Source: Epinephelus fuscoguttatus (taxonomy: Eukaryota; Chordata; Actinopteri; Perciformes; Serranidae). Taken from it: a stretch of 64,000 bases of DNA. The notes under the pieces were generated by a model. It saw nothing but the letters and a program-made list of their open reading frames with translations. It was not told where the DNA came from and searched no databases. Shown here piece after piece: positions 57,480 to 64,000 of this stretch. The position numbers were made by a program, and so were the translations under genes. How positions within the stretch are numbered: position 1 is the stretch's first letter; each line of letters opens with the position of its first letter. Location: positions 43,009,510 through 43,073,509 of the forward strand of contig NC_064766.1 in assembly GCF_011397635.1 (NCBI RefSeq). Direction: 5' to 3'.

Positions 57480-58280
57480 AAATTGAAATAAAAATGAAAT
57501 GAATGAATGTATATAAGCACCAAAAATAATATGCCAGTTCATGCATGCTAGGTTATCAATTGATATCATATTGTGAGATAATAAAGCTTTAATTTGGCAT
57601 GTCTACACTGCAACATAATACAGTAAACATCAAAATAAAAGCAGACACCACCAATATGCTGACTATCATATCAATGGTGCTATCTTGTATTACTGTAGAC
57701 ATAAATATAGCATTTAAAATTTTAATTTAGAGAAGGACAACATGTCCATTTGATGTCCAGAACTGGTACTTTTTCTGTAGTAGCTGTGTATCCTGCACAA
57801 TTGCATGACAGCGCACAAGCGCTTTGGGGTTGCATTTGATGTATGAAAAGGCTCTATATAAATAAAGTTTGATTGATTGATTGACAATTCAATTGTCCTA
57901 CAGTATACATTATGCACTATATCCAGTGCAGATATTGTGACTCAGTATGACCACATTTAGCAGCAACCCAAACACATGTACACGGTACACGGTAAGTAAA
58001 TAATCAATAGCAATTTGGAACATGTCACATGTACTTACTATTTTATGTATTTAAATGTATATACTGTTTTACTGATGAGGTGAATAATAACAAGAGTCTG
58101 TTAACTCTTCCTATATACATTTATTTTGTCTCCTTTTATAGATAGACCAGATTAGGGCTGCTTGATTATGGAAAAAATAATAGTATTAAAAAAACAATAA
58201 GACTCAGAAAATGTGTGGAACATATGTACAATATATACAGTGGCTCGATGTGAAGAGCCTCAGGGACACCTGGGATTATT
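57480..58280. other. AT-rich spacer within the Harbinger remnant
   Basis: No gene is seen. A short retroelement-like tail (ctctatataaataaagtttg then attgattgattga) lies at 57851-57883. Confidence 0.5.
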
Positions 58281-58282
58281 CC

Positions 58283-58639
58283 TCAACAGCCTGGTTTGTT
58301 CCATGCAGAGATTGTTGCCCCAGTAGCTAATAAGCTATTCAGCACGCTCCAAATTAAGCAGAACAGTGCTAGATTCATAAATAAGTTTATGAATTTGGAA
58401 TTTAACGTATTCCTTTGGGGTGACAATCTCTGAAGGAAAGGAACCAGGCTTCTGAGGAATAAATCATCCTCTGAGGGGGGAGGTTGAGGGGCAGGAGGAG
58501 TCCGACGGAGGGATTCGAGGAGAAGCCGCTCAATCTGTGCCTGCCTGTCTTGCTCACCCACCCCCCTGGCTCTCTTCCTGGTCCTCCTCGTCAGTGTATG
58601 AAATGGACACATCGTATTTTGTGAAACTACTGCTTCCAA
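58283..58639 (-). CDS. BESS-motif protein fragment, probable Harbinger accessory protein
   Basis: The 118-residue minus-strand frame contains EDDLFLRSLVPFLQRLSPQR followed by NTLNSKFINLF, which fits the BESS motif (D-x-x-F-x-x-S-L-x-P-x-x-x-x-L...K). This motif usually sits C-terminal to a MADF/Myb-like DNA-binding domain. Basic sequence (TRRTRKRARG) precedes it. The MADF part is not visible here, so it is partial, and its C-terminus is extended by a hydrophobic tail of doubtful reality. Confidence 0.6.
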   Translation of the reverse strand: MEAVVSQNTMCPFHTLTRRTRKRARGVGEQDRQAQIERLLLESLRRTPPAPQPPPSEDDLFLRSLVPFLQRLSPQRNTLNSKFINLFMNLALFCLIWSVLNSLLATGATISAWNKPGC

Positions 58640-58845
58640 TCACCACAAAAGATGAAAATATCCAAGTTAATATTTGTTAAACTATTGAAATCAGGCAACA
58701 GACAAAAAGACATGAGTCAAACAAGAAAGGTAATCAATACAGTACTTGTCACAGTGTCACAGTACACTTAATGAAAAAAATATACTCGTACCATTAAACA
58801 TGCAATCCAACTTTCGTCATGTACATACCGTTGGGTGGTCTTGCA

Positions 58846-59035
58846 GCAGCAGCCGGGTCCAGCAGAAGGGACAGCAGCAGCAGGGGCAGCAGCAGGGACA
58901 GCGGCAGCAGGGACAACAGCAGCAGGGACAGCAGCAGCTGGGTCCAGCAGCAGGGACAGCAGCAGGGGCAGCAGCAGCAGGACCAGCAACAGGACCAGCA
59001 GGGACAGCAGCAGCAGGGACAGCATCATTGCTATC
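58846..59035 (+). repeat. CAG-rich 12/15-bp repeat
   Basis: Interrupted cagcagcagggacag repeats give Gln/Gly-rich frames on + and Ala/Val or Leu-rich frames on -. The expansion lies next to the BESS-like ORF and could be an expanded part of the same accessory gene, but no continuous frame supports this. Confidence 0.85.
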
Positions 59036-59090
59036 TGCCTCAATTTCAGAGGACAGATATCGTGGCTGGTCTGTAGTAGTGACAGAGATG

Positions 59091-59630
59091 TCTTAGTTTT
59101 TGTACATAGAGTATATTAATTGTCTATGTCATTCTAACTTTCAGTGTCAATTACAGCACAGAAAGCATTTAATGCACCCATTAATACATCATACAGTTCC
59201 ACTCATAGTAATATCCTTAATGTACAGAAAGAAATGATCACAGACTCACTAAAATTTCTGTTATGTATTGTTAATTCTAGATATTGAATATTTAAAGAAA
59301 TAATTTTCAGTCATAAATAAATTTAACCAATATAGTAACTTCTTGTGTTTTTGTGTTTTTCAGTTGGGTTGTTCTATCCATTCTTCACATGTTTTGTTCT
59401 TCCTTGACCCGACCAATGTTACTGCTCGTCTCCCTCAGTACAACATACATATACTGTGTTTGTCTTCCTTTGTTCTTCTTCTTCTGTTTGTCCTTCTTGC
59501 TGTCTCCTTCCCATCTATTTCCTGTTCCTTCTTATGTCGTGTTCTAAACTTAGACTCCTATGAACTGATATTTTTATCCTTTTTATCAATTAGTATTTTT
59601 AGCTTACTGTTTTTAAACTTTTTTTTAGAG
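59091..59630. other. AT-rich intergenic sequence
   Basis: No feature was recognised. The open frames at 59343-59636 are of low complexity (Leu/Phe-rich) and unsupported. Confidence 0.5.
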
Positions 59631-59672
59631 GGTTAGGGGTTAGGGTTAGGGTTGGGTTAGGGTTGGGGTTCA
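59629..59672 (+). repeat. Short interstitial TTAGGG-like tract
   Basis: agggttaggggttagggtta followed by ggg-ttgggttagggttgggg: about seven imperfect copies of the vertebrate telomere hexamer. Too short and degenerate to be a telomere. Confidence 0.8.
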
Positions 59673-59777
59673 TGGGATTATTGGATAATGTTGATGGCAC
59701 GGGCAACACCATCACACCTGTGCCCCGAAGTCGGTTACTGGGTAAACAGGAAAAAAAAGGGTGCTGGGGGAACTAAG

Positions 59778-59855
59778 AGATGGTGGCGAAGCCAGGAGGG
59801 AAGGCGACCGCCACGCAGGAGGCCCGGGTTCGAATCCGGCCGGGAACAGGGCCGA
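59778..59855 (+). other. tRNA-like module 1
   Basis: GATGGTGGCGAAGCCAGGAG (A-box-like) is followed about 50 bp later by CCCGGGTTCGAATCCGGCCG, which contains a perfect B box (GGTTCGAATCC) inside a T-arm-like stem (gcccggg/ccggccggg). Acceptor-stem pairing is not convincing, so I call it a tRNA-derived SINE head or tRNA pseudogene. Confidence 0.5.
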
Positions 59856-60002
59856 AAAGGAATCATTTTGATGGTGAAGGGAGAAGTGGTAGTGGAATGG
59901 GACAGAGGAAGCGCCCAAGCACAGGTCAGGAGAGAACAATCATGATATGGAGGGAAGGGGGGGCTTAGTGATTAAGGTCAACGGCAGCAGAAAATCATAA
60001 AT

Positions 60003-60075
60003 GAGCGGTGGCGAAGTGGACTAGGAGCAGGGGTGGCAAACGGGGGCCCCGGGTTCAAGGCCCGTCCAGGACAAC
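60003..60075 (+). other. tRNA-like module 2
   Basis: GCGGTGGCGAAGTGGACTAG fits the A box (TGGCGAAGTGG, as in class II tRNAs). GGGTTCAAGGCCCG fits a B box with a small stem. Together with module 1 about 225 bp upstream it suggests a composite or tandem tRNA-derived repeat. Confidence 0.5.
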
Positions 60076-60179
60076 GGCATTTTTCTAAATGTAATAGTGC
60101 GAAAAGTATAAAGAGTCTGAAAGTAAACAAACAGAGGATTAATTGTGATGATAAATTATAAAATATAAATTAATGCAGA

Positions 60180-61250
60180 GGAAAGGGTTGGGGTGTGGCA
60201 TCAGGAGCAGGAAGGAAGGGAATAGGATGGAGTGAAGGCGGGAGAAAGAAAAAGCAACCAGGGGCGTTAAATTAAAAGAGGTAAAAGGAGTAATGAGGAG
60301 AGAGGCAGTAATGTAGACAATAACAGGGGATCAAGATGTGTAGTGTTTGGGTGTGACTTATTTCTGCAAGAGAGTGATAATATGGATATTATACAGTGGA
60401 CAAAAAAAGAAAAGAGAACCAGTTGAAAATATTTTATTGGGTTTGGATTTTGAAACAAAAAAAAACAAAAAAACGTCGATAGCAGGGACGGCACCGTCGC
60501 TGTGGAGAAAAAGTGAAGGAGTGAGGTATTAGGTTGAGGGGGAATGACAGGTGGGAGAAGGGGAAGAGGTGGGAAAGCTAGATCTAAGGGGGAAGGAAGG
60601 AAGAGGAGAGGAAGAGGGTCAGGGAACTAAGGGAAATAAAAGGTACGAATGGGAAGGGTGGGAATAAGGGAGGGGAAAGGAGAAGAGGTGGGTGGGGAGG
60701 ACCTTAGGGTGAGGGTCAGGGTCAGTGTGGGGGATGGGAAGTAGAAAAAGGAGGCGGGGAAGAGCAAGGGGAGGGGATGGGAGGGATGATGATGATGGGA
60801 GAAGAGTGTGCGGAGGAATGGAGGGGGGGAGGGTTAGGATAGGGGAATTGAGCCCTTCTCCCCTTGTGAGGGAAGGGAGGTGCACGGTCCTTCCACCCAA
60901 AGGACCCCCCATACCACTGGTCCCTTGCACCTTGGCGGGTGGGTTGGCGTCTCCTGCCGTAACGGACCTCGGTCCACCCCCCGTCCATGTTCGTATTGTT
61001 TTTGATTTTAATGTAGGCTTTGTTATTTTTATTGTTGTTTATTTTTATTGATATGTAATGAAATTAAGAAGCCTTATTTATTTGTTTTAAAATAATATGA
61101 ACTAAAAGCGCTCTCCAAATTTTAGAAGAGGAAAATGTCTTTTTAAATGAATATAAAGTAAATGAATTTCTTTTAAACTATAAACTGAAAGTGCTTTCCT
61201 AAATTTTTGGAAAGAATAAACTGTTTTTAAAGCAAAAAATGAAATATGAT
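60180..61250. other. Purine-rich sequence of unknown nature
   Basis: Strongly G/A-rich on the + strand from about 60180 to 60860, then ordinary AT-rich sequence. Two related stretches (about 61085-61130 and 61185-61235, both with gctctcc/gctttcc...aaattt) form a short diverged tandem pair. No gene supported. Confidence 0.4.
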
Positions 61251-61299
61251 TATGTTAAATGAACTCAAGGAGTTCAAAAAAAGGTTCAAAAGGAAACAA

Positions 61300-61360
61300 G
61301 GTGTGCCTCAGGACGACGTTTCGACCCTGTAAGGGTCTTCCTCAGGTCCGGCACACTGTA
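61300..61360. repeat. Foldback fragment of a dispersed repeat
   Basis: gtgtgcctcagga at 61300 and tcctcaggtccggcacac at 61339 are near-inverted copies flanking acgtttcgaccctgtaaggg. This motif block is one I associate with a common fish repeat. Confidence 0.5.
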
Positions 61361-61680
61361 CAAACTGTAAAAAAGAGCAATGGATCTGGCTGTGCAGAGA
61401 GATGTGTCTCCTACGAGCATCAGAGCAGAAATGAACTGGCTCTGTGGCTCCTCCCAATTTATAGCCTCTGTTCCCTCTTTGTTTTAGTGATTTTCAATTT
61501 TAACGGTAAACTGAACTTTCTTATATAAAACCCCTATTATTCAATTTTAACCTTATATTCCCCTTATGAAATGAAATATATGAAATTTATGTTTTCAATC
61601 ACCTATGAATTTTTAATCTTTATTCGTAAATTTGTCCTTTTAGTATTAATTAGTTGTTTGTAACAGTTATTTATAAATTG

Positions 61681-62444
61681 ACTAGGGTTAGGGTTAAGAG
61701 AACAAGGGTTATAATTAACTGGGGATTAGATAAGGACAATAGTGGGACTAAATTTAGGATAAAAATGTGGTTTTTAATAGGGACAAATAATAGATATAGG
61801 AGTTAGGGGGTTAGGGTTAGGCATGGAAATAGAGAAGTTAGTTAGGTTAGTAGGTTAAAGTTAGAAGAAGAAGTAGTTAGGTTAGTAGGGTTAGGTTAGG
61901 TTAGGTTAGGTTAGGTTAGAAGAAGAAGAAGAAGAAGAAGAAGTTAGGTTAGGTTAAAGAAGAAGAAGAAAGGTTAGGTTAAAGAAGAAGTTAAGAAGAA
62001 GAAGAAGAAGAAGGTTAGGTTAAGAAGAAGAAGAAGAAAGAAGTTAAAGGTTAGGTTAGGTTGGTGTTAGGTTGTGCTAGGTTGTGTTAAGAAGAAGAAG
62101 TTAGGCAGTTGTGCTGTGGTTGTGGTTAAGAAGAAAGAAGAAGAAAAGTTGTGTTAGGCTAGGTTGTGTTAGGTTAAAGAAGTTAGGTTAGGTTGAAGAA
62201 GTTAGAGGTTGTGTTAGGTTAGGTTAGGTTAAGAAGAAGAAGAAGAAGAAGAAGTTAAGAAGAAGGTTAGGTTAGAAGAAGAAGAAGAAGAAGTAGGTTA
62301 GGTTAAGAAGAAGAAGAAGAAAAAAGAAGAAGTTGTGCTGTGGTTAGAGAGGAGGTGTAGGTGTGAGTTGTGAAAGAAAGAGAGGTTGTGGTTGTGCTAA
62401 GGTTGTGTTGAAGAAGAAGAAGAAGTTAGGTTAGGTAAGAGTTA

Positions 62445-62475
<31 letters not shown>

Positions 62476-63251
62476 TAGGTTAGTTAAAGAAGAAGAAGTT
62501 AGAAAGAAGAAGAAGAAGAAGAGTTAAAGAAGAAGAAGAAGAAGAAGAAGAAGAAGAAAGAAGAAGAAGAAGAAGAAGAAGTTGTGTTAGAGAAGAGGTT
62601 GTGAGAAAGAAGAAGTTGTGCTGTGCTGTTAGGTGTAGTAGGTTGTGCTAGGAGTTGTGGTTAGGTTAGGCTAGTTAAGAAGAAGTTAGTTAGGTAGGTT
62701 AAAGAAGAAGAAGTTAGGTTGAAGAAGAAGTTAGGTTAAGAAGAAGAAGAAGAGGTTAGGTTAAGAAGAAGAATTAGGTTAAGAAGAAGAAGAAGAAGAA
62801 AGAAGTTAAGAGGTTAGGTTAAGAAGAAGAAGAAGAATAGGTTAGGAGTTGGTTGTGAGTGTGCTGTGAGGCAGGTTGTGCTAGCTAGGCTAGAGGTTGT
62901 GTAAGAAGAAGAAGAAGAAGAAGTAGGTAGTTGTGTTGTGCTAGGTTGTTAGGTTAAGAAGAAGAAGAAGAAGAAGTTAGGTTGTGTTAAGAAGAAAAGA
63001 AGAAGAAGTTAGGTTAAAGAAGAAGAAGAAGAAGAAAGTAGGTTAGGTTAAAGAAGAAGAAGTTAGGTTAAAAGGTTAGGTTAGGTTAGGTTAAAGAAGA
63101 AGTTAGTTAGGTTAGGTTAGGTTAGGCTGAAGTTGTGCTAAAGAAGTTAAGAAGCAGTTGTGCTAAAGAAGTTGTGCTAGTTGTGCTGAAGAAAGAAGAA
63201 GAAGGTTGTGTTAAAGAAGAAGAAGTTAAAGAAGAAGTTAAGAAGTTAGGT

Positions 63252-63289
<38 letters not shown>

Positions 63290-63358
63290 TAGAGTTAGTT
63301 GTTAGGTTAGGTTAGGTTAGAGGTTAGGTTAGAGGTTAGAAGTTGTTAGGTTGTAGGT

Positions 63359-63402
<44 letters not shown>

Positions 63403-64000
63403 TAGGTTGTGCTAAAGGTTGTGCTGTGCTAGGTTGTGCTAGGTTAGGTTGTGAAGAAGAGTTGTGCTGTGTTAGGCTGGTTAGGTTGTAGGTTAGGTTG
63501 TGCTAGGTTGTGTTAGGTTAGGTTAGGTTAGGTTAGGTTAGGTTAGGTTAGGTTGAAGAAGAAGAATAGGTTAGGTTAGGTTAGGTTAAAGAAGAAGAAG
63601 AAGTTAGGTTAGGTTAGTTAAGTTAGGTTAGGAAAGAAGAAGAAGAGGTTAAGAAGAAAGAAAGAGTTAGGTTAGGAGTTAAAGAAGAAGAAGAAGAGTT
63701 AGAAGAAGGTGTGTTGTGTTGGTTGTGCTAAGTTGTGCTAGGTTAGGTTGTGCTGTTAGGTTAAGGTTAGGTTGTTAGGTAGGTTAGGTTGTGAGGTAGG
63801 AAGTAGGAGGTTGTGAGTTAAGAAAGAAGTTAGGAGGTTAGGTTAGGTTAGGTTAGGAGGTTAGGAAGAAGAAGAGAGTTAGTTAGTTAGGAGGTTAGGT
63901 TAGGTTAGGTTAAGTTAGGTTAGGCTAGGTTAGTTAGGTTAGGTTAGAAGTTAGGTTAGGTTAGGCTAGGTTAGGTTAGGTTAGGTTAGGTTAGGTTAGA
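61681..64000 (+). repeat. Mixed TTAGG / GAA / TTGTGCTAGG satellite-like block
   Basis: About 2.3 kb is composed almost entirely of ttagg pentamers (in runs of up to about ten), gaa triplet runs (up to about 15), and ttgtgctagg- or ttgtgttagg-like decamers, shuffled without a fixed higher-order period. The block reaches the window edge. The ttagg share rises toward the right end. Confidence 0.93.

Larger units (their letters stand above)
56735..59090. mobile_element. PIF/Harbinger-like transposon remnant
   Basis: This stretch contains a + strand piece of Harbinger-type transposase (about 57024-57410) and, about 0.9 kb on, a minus-strand protein with a BESS-like motif. Autonomous PIF/Harbinger elements carry a DDE nuclease and a separate DNA-binding Myb/MADF protein, often divergently or convergently arranged. 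The limits and terminal repeats are not clear; gctgtgttcacatcaaacat at 56735 is a candidate left end. Confidence 0.65.

Noticed and set aside
59778-60075. Functional tRNA genes
   Set aside because: B boxes are good but acceptor and anticodon stems could not be folded by eye; more likely tRNA-derived repeats.
61681-64000. True chromosome end (telomere)
   Set aside because: Pentamers are interrupted by GAA and decamer units and are not the vertebrate hexamer; no uniform array.

Overview
The window is nuclear DNA from a bony fish, most likely a percomorph-type teleost. The evidence is one vertebrate multi-exon gene with GT-AG introns, many fish-type DNA transposons (Tc1, hAT-like, PIF/Harbinger-like), an L2/CR1-type LINE and a very high density of minisatellites. 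No prokaryotic gene, operon or CRISPR array is present. The species cannot be fixed from the sequence.

The only gene I can establish firmly is amphiphysin (amph), + strand, from the ATG at 13333 to the stop at 55524-55526, with a poly(A) signal at 56627. I can place 21 coding exons by protein similarity, splice sites and matching intron phases, plus one weaker candidate. Exons 1-9 encode the BAR domain. Exons 11-14 encode the proline-rich stretch, a clathrin box (LLDLD) and a W-box (PWDMW). Exon 15 is an exceptionally long 2.26 kb exon. Exons 16-20 are acidic linker, and exons 21-22 encode the SH3 domain. Exon 10 has no recognisable donor, so the join between exons 10 and 11 is unresolved. 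The predicted protein is about 1,410 residues, roughly twice the 695 of human amphiphysin 1. Most of the excess is a 42-bp (14-residue) tandem repeat in exon 15 that supplies about 15 DPF motifs, the class that binds the AP-2 appendage. The two AP-2 motifs known from human amphiphysin are both degraded here.

Layout: 1-9340 is a 33-bp minisatellite, with a TTAA-flanked element (9345-10429) inserted at its end. At 10477-10909 there is an unidentified open region on the minus strand. At 10985-12607 lies a dead Tc1 element with long inverted repeats, and the amph promoter region follows. The amph introns hold a hAT-like element (14855-16674), an L2-tail insertion next to a 12-bp array (18577-20885), a Harbinger-like inverted-repeat element (about 21801-23322), a 27-bp array (24149-30355), a GT-rich 9-bp array (30356-31560), a 39-bp array that starts at the end of exon 10 (31917-33819) and is split by a second hAT-like element (33820-34688), a 19-bp array (34990-36340), a displaced copy of the 27-bp array (36932-37965), a 15-bp array (39098-39560), a LINE in reverse orientation (about 41000-45660) with a Tc1 nested in it (43161-44760), and a third hAT-like element (46300-47001).

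Downstream of amph, 56700-59100 holds PIF/Harbinger remnants: a transposase fragment on + and a BESS-like protein on -. At 59780-60090 are two tRNA-like modules. From 61680 to the end the DNA is a mixture of TTAGG pentamers, GAA triplets and TTGTGCTAGG-like units. In short, one endocytosis gene is embedded in, and in two exons has been remodelled by, tandem-repeat expansion.
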